Assembly: GCA_003554945.1 (NCBI GenBank)
Contig: PWHN01000113.1
Location: forward strand, 1-18,290
Reading direction: 5' to 3'
From: a bacterium
Lineage (GTDB): Bacteria > T1Sed10-126
Length of the DNA stretch: 18,290 nucleotides
Shown here: positions 1 through 6,999 of the stretch, in pieces
How the letters are laid out: every line of letters starts with the position of its first letter
How positions within the stretch are numbered: position 1 is the first letter of the stretch
The notes under the pieces: model-generated
Database searches by the model: none
What the model was told of the DNA's origin: nothing
Seen by the model: only the letters and a program-made list of their open reading frames with translations
Translations under genes and position numbers: made by a program

Positions 1-49
1 GACGGGCGTAGACCGCTGGATGAAACGGTTGAGCCAGAGCACGGGAAGA

Positions 50-1480
50 TTAATAATCGGAATCGGAGGTTTCGCCGGAAACAATGGCAACTCCAGCGCT
101 AGCGCCAATCCGGGAAGCTCCGGCAGCAATCATGTCGATAGCTTCCTCGAAGTTATGCACTCCACCGCTGGCCTTAACCCCCATCTCCTCGCCGACAACG
201 CGGCGCATGAGAGCGATATCGTTCATCTTGGCACCACCGGGGCCAAAACCGGTGGAAGTTTTAACAAAATCAGCACCGGCCTCCTTACAGATGCGTGAAG
301 CCTCCGCCTTCTGACTGTCGGAAAGCATACCGGTCTCCATGATGACTTTCAAAACGCGGTTGCCGGTCGCTTCTTTAACAGCGGCAATATCGCGGAGGAC
401 AAAGTCGTAATCACCCTCCTTGAGAGCGCCAATATTTAAAACCATGTCAATTTCATCAGCACCGTTGGCAATCGCTTCACGTGTCTCCTGGACCTTGGTA
501 GCGGTCGTCGTCGCACCGAGGGGAAAACCAATTACTGTACAGACTCGAACATCGGTCCCCTTGAGCAGTTCATTACAGAGACTGACCCAGGCGGGATTAA
601 CACAGACGGAAGCAAAACCGTATTCTTTGGCCTCTTTACAGAGCTGTACTATCTCATCGCGGGTGGCGTCGGGGTTGAGAAGTGTATGGTCGATATAGCC
701 GGCGACTTCCTGTTTAACGTCACGAACTCCAATAGTGGTTGAGAGACGCATGCCCTCGGCTTCAAGGACGGCTCCACAGCCTTCGTCGCCAGAAGCAATA
801 CTAACCCGGGGTTCTCCCGTGTCAGCGGTCTTCTCGCGACTGACGTTAACTTCGGTCAACTGGCCGGAGTCAACAGTTTCACGCAGCAGTTCATAAGAAA
901 GTTCGTGCAGAGGTGCGGTCTGCAGGCCGAGATTGGTTGCTTCGGCGAGCTTCTGCTCGTATTTATCCCTTATCCGGGCGTTTTTCATCGTAACCCCGCC
1001 ATCTTCGGGGACAAGCACGGTTTTACCCTGGCTAAGTGCTTCCACGGCCAGCCGGCCGGAGAGATCGTCACCTTCCATGGAATTGATCTGGTTCAATACG
1101 TCCATAGAAAGGGAAGGAATTAGAACACCTTCACAGCGGGAGACGAGACTGAAACAGCCCTGTTCGGGAAGCCCTGCCTCGTAAATTTCATCGACCGCCG
1201 GCAGATTCTTAAAACGCCGGCGCCAGTCTGAGTCGAGAGACTCGGAGAGGACAAGATCGATGACAACACCGCGTTCAGCAAGTTTTTTAAGCTGTTTTTC
1301 AACTTCGCTCAACTCGACAGCATCCGTGAGCAGCAGGACCAGAACGCGCTGTGTTGAAGCAGCGGCGCTGTCGCCCGGAACAGCAGGTTTCGCGGCGGAA
1401 CCGGCTGAGCTCTGTTCGCGGTTTTCAAGCTCATTTACCACCTGTTGAGTTATTTGTTTAATCAAATCCTTGTTAGCCAA
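50..1480 (-). CDS. deoC: Deoxyribose-5-phosphate aldolase (DERA) fused to targeting helix and flavoprotein-like domain
   Basis: Cleaves 2-deoxyribose 5-phosphate to acetaldehyde and glyceraldehyde 3-phosphate; here it probably acts inside a microcompartment. The DERA domain is about residues 255-470, with the Schiff-base lysine K407 in VKTSTGFG, the second active-site lysine K436 in VKASGGV, and the conserved Asp of EIDMVLNIG (D345). Ordinary DeoC is about 220-260 residues; this protein has 476. Residues 3-22 form an amphipathic helix like BMC encapsulation peptides, followed by an Ala/Ser/Pro linker (24-43). Residues 45-205 look like a Rossmann-type flavoprotein domain ([32 protein letters not shown]). 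The start is TTG, 5 nt after a perfect AAGGAGG. It follows the nucleoside transporter by 90 nt and is the last complete gene before the window edge. DERA activity is well supported; the role of the middle domain is inferred. Confidence 0.93.
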   Translation of the reverse strand: MANKDLIKQITQQVVNELENREQSSAGSAAKPAVPGDSAAASTQRVLVLLLTDAVELSEVEKQLKKLAERGVVIDLVLSESLDSDWRRRFKNLPAVDEIYEAGLPEQGCFSLVSRCEGVLIPSLSMDVLNQINSMEGDDLSGRLAVEALSQGKTVLVPEDGGVTMKNARIRDKYEQKLAEATNLGLQTAPLHELSYELLRETVDSGQLTEVNVSREKTADTGEPRVSIASGDEGCGAVLEAEGMRLSTTIGVRDVKQEVAGYIDHTLLNPDATRDEIVQLCKEAKEYGFASVCVNPAWVSLCNELLKGTDVRVCTVIGFPLGATTTATKVQETREAIANGADEIDMVLNIGALKEGDYDFVLRDIAAVKEATGNRVLKVIMETGMLSDSQKAEASRICKEAGADFVKTSTGFGPGGAKMNDIALMRRVVGEEMGVKASGGVHNFEEAIDMIAAGASRIGASAGVAIVSGETSDSDY

Positions 1481-1570
1481 GGTAAATCCTCCTTATAAAT
1501 CAATAGTTATGTTTGTCATGTATTTTTGCGACCAATTCATCAGTAATCAGTGATCGGTTACATTTAATTT

Positions 1571-3409
1571 TTAGCCCAGGGTTACCAGGTCAATGCCTAA
1601 CTGATTGGCAATACCGATCATTATGCCGGCGACAGTGGCCGTCTGGTAAGAGGCCAGGGTGCCGGCAAACATAGTTTTTAAACCAAGTTGAGCCAGGTCT
1701 TCCTCACGGTTGGGAGCCAGCCCACCAATTCCACCGATCTGGATAGCAATGGAGCTGAAATTGGCAAAGCCACAGAGGGCGTAACTGAGCATAATAACGC
1801 TGCGAGGGGTCAACACTTCGATGGCTGCCTCATACTCAAGGAAGGCAACAAATTCATTGATAGCCATCTTGGTGCCGATAACCCAGCCAAATTCAACCAG
1901 GTCCTCCCAGGGAACTCCCATGAAGAAAGCAAATATTGAAAATATATAGCCGATAATACGTTCCAGCGTGAGCTCGGCCAGTATTGGTAGAAATTCAACG
2001 TTAAAGAAATAGACAAGTAAAACAGCCAGAAGAGCAACCAGGACGGAGACGGCAATCATTTTGACAAGTACGGCCGTGGTTGGGTTCTTCCAGAACCAGT
2101 AAGAAGATATTAAAAGAACACTAAAGCCGGCAAAAAGCCCGGCGCCGGCGATATGGGAGGCGGTGCCACCGACAAGATAAGTAATGAGACCAAAGAGAAG
2201 GACAAACAAGAGCTGAAAAATTAACGATTTAACAAGCAATTTAAGATTGTCCAGACAGAGGTAATATGAAATCGCCAGACCGCCCAGCAGACCAGCAGCA
2301 AAACCAAACTGAGCGACAATCGTATAAGGAATTACCTCAAGCACCAGAACATAGACAGCGAAGGGAAGCAGGAAGATGAGCAGGAGAACGGAAATCCATT
2401 TTTTTGTGAGTGTCTCCCGCCAGCCCCAGCGGCCGATATAAAATATCCCGAGGACGCTTCCGAAAACAGCTCCCGGCCAGAAAGAAGCAAGTCCACGAAC
2501 TTCGGTAATCAAGGTATGTAGACGGGTGCTGGCCAGACTAATCAGATGATTGCCAAGGTAGACAAGAGCAATGAAGGCAAGCAGCATGGCTCCTACATTC
2601 AAGGCCAGAGAAAGACCGGTTTTGGCCCCTTTGGCAGCGGCATCGATAAGGTTGGTCCCCTGCTCCTCAACGTCTACCCGAATTTCACCGCGTGTTTTCG
2701 GTATATCTTTCTCGGGGTAAACAAGTTTTGACATAACAATGGCGGCGGGCGCGGACATGACACTGGCAGTGATCAGGTGACCGGCGATAGCGGGAAAGAT
2801 TCCGCTCAACATACCGACGTAAGCAGCCATGACACCACCGGCGACAGTAGCAAAACCACCGGTCATAACGGTAGCCAGCTCGGATTTTGTCATTGTGCGC
2901 ACAAAAGGTTTGATGACCAGCGGCGCCTCGGTCTGACCGACAAAAATGTTAGAACTTACCGAGAGGGTTTCAGCGCCACTTGTGCCAAGCAGTTTCATCA
3001 TTATCCAGGCGATAAACTCGACCACCTTGCGCATGATACCGGTGAAGTAAAGAACAGCCATGAAGGAGGAAAAGAAAATTATTGTTGGCAGAACAGAAAA
3101 GGCAAATGTAGCACCGCGTTCAAAGCGGGAATCAGCAAGAACAGAGAGGTCGGAATCAACAAGTCGCCCGAAGAGAAAGGCGGCACCTTCGTTGGAAAAT
3201 TCAAGCAACCCTACAATAACGTCGTTTAACACCTGAAACAACTGCTGGCCGGGTTGAGTGAGCATAACCAGTGCTCCAAGAATTAGCTGAATACCGAGAC
3301 CGACAAGGACGGTTTTCCACATGACTTTATCCTTATCGGGGGAAAGCAACCAGGCGAAGAACGGCATGAAAAATAGTCCACTTATACCAACAAAAAATTC
3401 AATTCCCAT
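1571..3409 (-). CDS. NupC/CNT-family concentrative nucleoside transporter with extra membrane segment
   Basis: Cation-coupled nucleoside importer of the inner membrane. CNT hallmarks are present: GQTEAPLVIKPFV (158-170), the HLITASVMSAPAA segment, GVPWED (498-503), NEFVAFLEY (518-526) and SYALCGFANFSSIAIQIGG (542-560). Typical bacterial CNTs have about 400 residues; this one has 612. The surplus lies between the LNVGAMLLAF helix (270-279) and ELTLERIIGYIF (479-490), which are only about 30 residues apart in ordinary members. The insert (about 300-475) is strongly hydrophobic and could add five or six helices. ATG start with GGAGG upstream. Its place next to the aldolase suggests it feeds (deoxy)nucleosides to the microcompartment pathway; substrate specificity cannot be read from sequence alone. 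Confidence 0.92.
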   Translation of the reverse strand: MGIEFFVGISGLFFMPFFAWLLSPDKDKVMWKTVLVGLGIQLILGALVMLTQPGQQLFQVLNDVIVGLLEFSNEGAAFLFGRLVDSDLSVLADSRFERGATFAFSVLPTIIFFSSFMAVLYFTGIMRKVVEFIAWIMMKLLGTSGAETLSVSSNIFVGQTEAPLVIKPFVRTMTKSELATVMTGGFATVAGGVMAAYVGMLSGIFPAIAGHLITASVMSAPAAIVMSKLVYPEKDIPKTRGEIRVDVEEQGTNLIDAAAKGAKTGLSLALNVGAMLLAFIALVYLGNHLISLASTRLHTLITEVRGLASFWPGAVFGSVLGIFYIGRWGWRETLTKKWISVLLLIFLLPFAVYVLVLEVIPYTIVAQFGFAAGLLGGLAISYYLCLDNLKLLVKSLIFQLLFVLLFGLITYLVGGTASHIAGAGLFAGFSVLLISSYWFWKNPTTAVLVKMIAVSVLVALLAVLLVYFFNVEFLPILAELTLERIIGYIFSIFAFFMGVPWEDLVEFGWVIGTKMAINEFVAFLEYEAAIEVLTPRSVIMLSYALCGFANFSSIAIQIGGIGGLAPNREEDLAQLGLKTMFAGTLASYQTATVAGIMIGIANQLGIDLVTLG

Positions 3410-3429
3410 AGCTGTGCCTCCAGAAATTT

Positions 3430-3458
3430 AATTTATGGACCCGGCTGAACACGGACAA
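3430..3458 (-). promoter_or_regulatory. weak candidate promoter for the transporter-aldolase pair
   Basis: On the minus strand TTGTCC (3453-3458) and TAAATT (3430-3435) are spaced by 17 nt just upstream of the transporter start. Both hexamers match the sigma-70 consensus at 4 of 6 positions, and the leader would be only about 15-20 nt, so the call is tentative. A separate promoter here would make sense because 470 bp of repeats separate this pair from rpiB. Confidence 0.25.
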
Positions 3459-3578
3459 ACTTAGATTTTAATTTTAAAAAACAAAAAACCCTATTGTTTT
3501 GTACTAACGCTCTGCTTGAAAAGTGTGTTGACCAGTCCCGGTAACCGGGGAAGATTACTGAATGATAACCGTTTAAAA

Positions 3579-3790
3579 TTCAAGATGGATTCCGGCTCGG
3601 AGGCCGGAATGACGAACGTTAGGTCAAGTTCACAAGTTCAAGTTCCCCCCTCACCTTTATCCTCTTCCTCGGTGGGGAGAGCTCGACGAGGCGAGCTTGC
3701 GAACAGGCGAAGAGGCGAAAGACCAAAAGTCAAGGTCAAGTTCAAGATGGATTCCGGCTCGGAGGCCGGAATGACGAACGTTAGATCAAG
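3579..3790. repeat. composite dispersed repeat: two hairpin copies around a second hairpin module
   Basis: A 43-bp identical sequence occurs at 3579-3621 and 3741-3783, and the similarity runs on to 3628 and 3790 with one mismatch. Each copy has the stem ATTCCGGC / GCCGGAAT around the loop TCGGAG, preceded by TTCAAGATGG and followed by GACGAACGTTA. Between them, 3643-3681 is a second module beginning TTCCCCCCTCACC with a CTCTTCC / GGGGAGAG stem, linked by runs of GTCAAG/TTCAAG-type hexamers. A diverged composite with the same module order is at 6848-6968. No protein is supported here. The rest of the 3410-3879 gap holds only AT-rich sequence and a GTGTTTATCCGTGT-type phrase near 3851-3873. 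Confidence 0.85.
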
Positions 3791-3879
3791 CGACCACTAA
3801 ATCAGATAGAATTAAAAAAGTTAGTTCATTTATCAGTTTTTACATCAGCGGTTATCTGTGTTTATCCGTGTCCTCTATA

Positions 3880-4323
3880 TTACTCGAGGTCGAGCTGGTT
3901 AATTTTGTCGACGCGGCGCTGATGCCGGCCACCGGCGAAGGGAGTCTCCAGCCAGAGATCAACCAGCTTAACGGCCCTGTTCTCGCCCATCTGCTCGGCG
4001 CCAAGAACGAGCATGTTGCTGTTGTTGTGTTCCCGGCTACTGCGTGTTGTAAACTCGTTAGTGGGCGAAGTCGCCCGAACACCGGCAACTTTGTTACCAA
4101 CTATGGCGGAAGCAATACCGGTGGTATCGACCATGATAGCGCGGTCAAAACCATCGCCGGCAACTCCTTCGGCGACCAGGCGGGCATAATCCGGGTAATC
4201 ACAGGATTCTTCGCTGTAAGTTCCGAAGTCCACGACCTGGTGTGAAGTTTCACGGTCAAGGTGATTTTTGATCGTCTCCTTAAGCGGAAAGCCACCGTGG
4301 TCGGCGCCAAGAGCAATTTTCAT
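3880..4323 (-). CDS. RpiB/LacAB-family sugar-phosphate isomerase with altered active-site Cys
   Basis: The family interconverts ribose 5-phosphate and ribulose 5-phosphate or related sugar phosphates. Its 147 residues are the family's usual length. Conserved elements: D8-H9 in GADHGG, SxExxDYPDYA (37-47), NKVAGVRA (77-84), H99 in SREHNNSN, and phosphate-binding arginines in GGRHQRRV (131-138). The loop that carries the catalytic cysteine in E. coli RpiB (Cys66, ICGTG) reads VDTTG here, so position 66 is Asp and the following Gly is Thr. Some family members (mycobacterial type) use a different base, so it may still be active, perhaps on another sugar phosphate. It starts 17 nt after the small membrane protein. 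RpiB-like proteins are a marker of SPU-type BMC loci, so I place it in that pathway. Membership in the family is sure; the exact reaction is not. Confidence 0.88.
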   Translation of the reverse strand: MKIALGADHGGFPLKETIKNHLDRETSHQVVDFGTYSEESCDYPDYARLVAEGVAGDGFDRAIMVDTTGIASAIVGNKVAGVRATSPTNEFTTRSSREHNNSNMLVLGAEQMGENRAVKLVDLWLETPFAGGRHQRRVDKINQLDLE

Positions 4324-4340
4324 TTTGATATTACCTCAGA

Positions 4341-4637
4341 TCAAGAATTACTTTTCTTCTTTTGTTGCCGGTAGTTCCGGACAGAAACAAGCAGCCAGGC
4401 CATCATGGGAACAATTAGCAAAAAGACTATAATCCCTGTGACCCATAGGGACTGTATCCAGGTCAACCAACCACCGGTAAAGACACCGCCGGCAAAGAGT
4501 GTTGCGCCAACGATCATCTTCATGCCCCAGAGCAAGCGGCGGTACTGCCAGCGACTGCGTGTTTCAGCAGTCATTTTATCCAGCACCTGCTGGCGGTAGT
4601 CGGGATCATCCCGCAAACGGTCAGCGTCGTACTTCAC
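4341..4637 (-). CDS. small two-helix membrane protein of the BMC operon, unknown function
   Basis: I do not recognise this family. With a GTG start at 4637 it has 98 residues: a charged N-terminus (DADRLRDDPDYRQQVLDKM) that looks helical and cytosolic, two hydrophobic segments at about 39-60 and 64-86, and a basic tail ending QQKKKSNS. An alternative TTG start at 4670 would add 11 residues and overlap the dehydrogenase end by 8 nt, but has no ribosome site; the GTG has GGGGG about 7 nt upstream. It sits between the aldehyde dehydrogenase and rpiB with very short gaps, so it is surely co-transcribed. A membrane partner of the transporter or an anchor for the compartment are both possible guesses. 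Confidence 0.75.
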   Translation of the reverse strand: MKYDADRLRDDPDYRQQVLDKMTAETRSRWQYRRLLWGMKMIVGATLFAGGVFTGGWLTWIQSLWVTGIIVFLLIVPMMAWLLVSVRNYRQQKKKSNS

Positions 4638-4662
4638 TTTTGAGCCCCCGACCGGTCCCGAT

Positions 4663-6159
4663 TCAAACAATGCGGAAGTAGTCTACCAGAGCACAACGGC
4701 GGCGACGAACAAAAGTGCGTGCCGAAGTGATGCCTTCACCCGTTGGTGTGGTAATAGTCATTGATGTCCAGCCCTCACCGTCGTGTCCCATACCGTTGAG
4801 ATTACTGCCATTTTTAACAAAAATACTGGTATTAACCTCGACCGCCATGCGATGCATGTTCTCGATATTGCGGGAGTGAATAACGGCAGAGTGCTGACAG
4901 CCGTCTTCAAGTTCAACCGCCAGGTCAATAGCCCGATCGACGTTAGAAACCGTCACAAGTGGGACTACCGGCATAAGCTGTTCAACCCGGGCGAAAGGAT
5001 GATCAGGGCCAGTTTGGGGTACAAGCAGGCGAGTATCGTCAGGAACGGAAAAGCCCGCTTCCGAAGCGATATAAGCTGCATTCTGACCGACCCAATCGGT
5101 ATCAACCGACGGATTAGTGCCGGGATAACCCTCAAAGACCAGTCGAGCGACGGCTTCAGTCTGCTCCTCGTCAATACTGTGGGCACCGCTCTGTTCGAGA
5201 TGATAAAGCAGATCGTCGGCAATAGCTTCAACAGCGATGATCTCCTTTTCACAGGTACACATGACGTTGTTGTCAAAGCTGGCACCTTCAACAATCTTCT
5301 CGGCAGCGCGGGGAATGTCCGCAGTTTCATCAACAACAACGGGCGGATTACCAGGCCCGGCACCGAGAACACGTTTCGGAGCCTTCATCGCTTCCTCCAC
5401 CACTGCCTCACCACCGGTAACAGAAAGCAAGGGAATGTCTTCGTGATAGAAAATTTCCTGCGCTGTCTCCAGGGTGGGTTCAGAAATGATGGTTAGCAGA
5501 TCCGAAGGTCCACCAACTTCCTGTATGACACGATTCATGTGATGAATAGCGTCAACACAGACCTTTTTGGCGGCCGGATGCGGATTGAAGACAACAGCGT
5601 TACCGGCTGCTATCATGCTGAGGCTGTTGTTGACCATCGTCGCTCCCGGATTTGTGGAAGGGGTGATCGAGCCAATTACGCCCCAGGGAGCAAACTCCTC
5701 GAGTGTGAGGCCATGATCACCGGTAGTTACTTCGGGTTCAATGTCCTCCACGCCAGGCGTTTTGTTAGCGACAAGCGTGATCTTTGCTTCCTTGTCGTCA
5801 GCTCGACCAAAACCGGTCTCATCAACAGCCATTCTCCCCCACTCGGCTGCCTTATCACGAGCAAGCTGACGGATAGCCTCAACAATTCGCTTGCGAGTGG
5901 AGTAATTACCCTGACCACGGAACTGGCTGTAAGCCAGTTTTGCGGCATCAACGGCCCGGCTAACGTCCTCGTATGCACCCAGCTTACCACCGCGTGCGGG
6001 TGAACCGCTACCAGAAGTTCTGGATCGTGACGGAGAAATATCCGGACGACCGGCAGAACCAATAGTGGTTCGCCCTGAAGTAGTAGAAAAATCAGAACCG
6101 TTGACCTCATCCACCACTTCGCTGACTATCGAACGTAGTTCACTTTCTTCCTCTCTCAT
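4663..6159 (-). CDS. CoA-acylating aldehyde dehydrogenase, PduP/EutE type, with encapsulation peptide
   Basis: Oxidises an aldehyde (here most likely acetaldehyde from the DeoC reaction) with NAD+ and CoA to the acyl-CoA inside the BMC lumen. Family features: TPSTNPGATMVNNS (167-180), SVTGG (246-250), the nucleotide-site GAGPGNPPVVVD (266-277), the catalytic cysteine C301 in FDNNVMCTCEKE, and the C-terminal RTFVRRRRC stretch typical of PduP. The N-terminus (about 4-19, LRSIVSEVVDEV) is an amphipathic helix joined by a long Ser/Gly/Arg linker (21-58) to the catalytic domain at about 60, the usual layout of a cargo enzyme. 498 residues, ATG with GGAGGG upstream. It follows the shell gene by 49 nt. 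Confidence 0.95.
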   Translation of the reverse strand: MREEESELRSIVSEVVDEVNGSDFSTTSGRTTIGSAGRPDISPSRSRTSGSGSPARGGKLGAYEDVSRAVDAAKLAYSQFRGQGNYSTRKRIVEAIRQLARDKAAEWGRMAVDETGFGRADDKEAKITLVANKTPGVEDIEPEVTTGDHGLTLEEFAPWGVIGSITPSTNPGATMVNNSLSMIAAGNAVVFNPHPAAKKVCVDAIHHMNRVIQEVGGPSDLLTIISEPTLETAQEIFYHEDIPLLSVTGGEAVVEEAMKAPKRVLGAGPGNPPVVVDETADIPRAAEKIVEGASFDNNVMCTCEKEIIAVEAIADDLLYHLEQSGAHSIDEEQTEAVARLVFEGYPGTNPSVDTDWVGQNAAYIASEAGFSVPDDTRLLVPQTGPDHPFARVEQLMPVVPLVTVSNVDRAIDLAVELEDGCQHSAVIHSRNIENMHRMAVEVNTSIFVKNGSNLNGMGHDGEGWTSMTITTPTGEGITSARTFVRRRRCALVDYFRIV

Positions 6160-6208
6160 CAGAATATTCCCTCCTGCCTTTCAGTAGAATGGATATTGCG
6201 AAGTTAAA

Positions 6209-6496
6209 TTACTCTACTTCGCCTTCCAGGGCAATCGGGAATACATCCTCAAGTTCAGCGTGTGGACGTGGGATTACATGAACAGCAACCAGTTCGCCAA
6301 CTTTTTCAGCAGCGGCGGCACCGGCATCAGTTGCGGCCTTACAGGCGGCAACATCACCACGAACCATTGAGGTAACGTAACCTGCACCAATTTTTTCCTG
6401 TGCAACCAACTTCACCTTGGCAGCTTTGACCATAGCGTCGGACGCTTCGATCAGAGCGACAAGGCCTCGAGTCTCTATCATACCTAATGCTTCCAT
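6209..6496 (-). CDS. BMC-H hexameric shell protein, PduA/EutM type
   Basis: Single BMC-domain protein of 95 residues that forms the flat hexamers of a microcompartment facet. Sequence is close to PduA/EutM throughout: [21 protein letters not shown] at the start, [15 protein letters not shown] (35-49) at the pore, [14 protein letters not shown] and the AVHVIPRPH strand (71-79). The pore loop reads KIGAG where PduA has KIGSG, so the pore-lining Ser40 of PduA corresponds to Ala38; the pore may be less polar. Perfect AAGGAGG (6507-6513) upstream of the ATG. It is the only shell gene in the window, so pentamer and trimer shell genes must lie elsewhere. It opens the gene run to rpiB and has its own candidate promoter. 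Confidence 0.96.
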   Translation of the reverse strand: MEALGMIETRGLVALIEASDAMVKAAKVKLVAQEKIGAGYVTSMVRGDVAACKAATDAGAAAAEKVGELVAVHVIPRPHAELEDVFPIALEGEVE

Positions 6497-6556
6497 GAAC
6501 TACGAAACCTCCTTAAAAAAATAAGTTTGTTAATTTGCCTAATTACTGCGTATAGA

Positions 6557-6585
6557 ATAATAATAAAACTTTGCTTTGTCCACAA
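6557..6585 (-). promoter_or_regulatory. candidate sigma-70 promoter for shell-dehydrogenase-rpiB genes
   Basis: On the minus strand TTGTGG (6580-6585) and TATTAT (6557-6562) are separated by 17 nt, in an AT-rich stretch about 60 nt upstream of the shell protein start. The -10 matches consensus at 5 of 6 positions. A promoter is expected here because about 500 bp of repeats separate the shell gene from eutJ. Confidence 0.4.
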
Positions 6586-6700
6586 GTTTCTTACACGCCG
6601 GTAAATCGGCTGTTTGGGGCCTTCTTCGCCGTTTTTAATCGAACGTGTTAAAGAGAGGTCAGGGGAAAGCGACAGTAATACTGTTTTTGAAGAGGTAAGA

Positions 6701-6752
6701 GTGGGAAAGTGTGAAAGTTGGAAAGTGGGAAAGTGTGAAAGTTGGAAAGTGG
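6701..6752. repeat. 24-bp tandem repeat, two full copies plus a partial
   Basis: The unit GTGGGAAAGTGTGAAAGTTGGAAA occurs at 6701-6724 and, identically, at 6725-6748, followed by a GTGG start of a third. It continues to about 6805 as degenerate GGGAAACCG-like units. The purine-rich strand is the plus strand. An open frame runs through it on the minus strand and would encode Ser/His/Phe/Pro-rich repeats, but this is low-complexity translation rather than a gene. Confidence 0.85.
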
Positions 6753-6847
6753 AAAACCGGGAAACCGTAAACCGGAAAAATGGGAAACCGGAGAGCGGGA
6801 ACCGGTGATCGTAACATCGGAAGAACAAGGTCAAAACCACGGTCAAG

Positions 6848-6968
6848 TTCAAGATGGATTGCGGGTCGGAGCCCGCAATGACGGGCGGTAGGTCAAAGGC
6901 AAATTCAAAATCAAGATCAAAATCAAATTCCCCCCTCACCTTTTTCCTCTCCCTCGACGGGGAGAGGA
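6848..6968. repeat. composite dispersed repeat, second locus (two hairpin modules)
   Basis: Same module order as the element at 3579-3681: TTCAAGATGG, an 8-bp stem (ATTGCGGG 6858-6865 / CCCGCAAT 6872-6879) around the invariant loop TCGGAG, GACG, a run of TCAAAATCAAG-like hexamers, then TTCCCCCCTCACC and a 9-bp stem TCCTCTCCC (6945-6953) / GGGAGAGGA (6960-6968). Compared with the other locus, the first stem is changed on both sides so pairing is kept. Neither hairpin is followed by a T-tract on the minus strand, so they are not ordinary terminators. Together with the 24-bp tandem repeat it fills the 500-bp gap between eutJ and the shell gene. Confidence 0.85.
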
Positions 6969-6999
6969 GATAAATCAAGAGCGAGGCGGTGGGTGTGGG

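Noticed and set aside
1-49. possible further gene at the left edge
   Set aside because: Only 49 bases remain after the aldolase stop; no start codon with a ribosome site can be identified.
2777-3229. 150-residue plus-strand open frame opposite the nucleoside transporter
   Set aside because: Antisense shadow of a conserved CNT region; no family features.
3579-3790. possible CRISPR array
   Set aside because: Only two copies with a 119-bp interval holding other repeat modules, no regular spacers and no cas genes in the window.
3516-3800. 94-residue plus-strand open frame in the rpiB-transporter gap
   Set aside because: It contains two translated copies of the same dispersed repeat (KFKMDSGSEAGMTNVRSS), which shows it is a by-product of the repeats.
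3851-3873. GTTATCTGTGTTTATCCGTGTCC phrase after rpiB
   Set aside because: Resembles a common low-complexity dispersed phrase; a single copy in this window gives no basis for a separate element.
4783-5496. 237-residue plus-strand open frame opposite the aldehyde dehydrogenase
   Set aside because: Lies wholly antisense to a well-conserved enzyme gene; long only because of codon bias on the real strand.
6945-6968. 9-bp stem taken as a terminator of eutJ
   Set aside because: On the transcribed minus strand the stem is followed by A-rich, not T-rich, sequence, and the same module occurs elsewhere as part of a composite repeat.
6484-6978. 164-residue minus-strand open frame with HFPTFQLS repeats
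   Set aside because: It is translation of the tandem repeat and hairpin repeats; no ribosome site, no family resemblance, and it overlaps the shell gene's leader and start.
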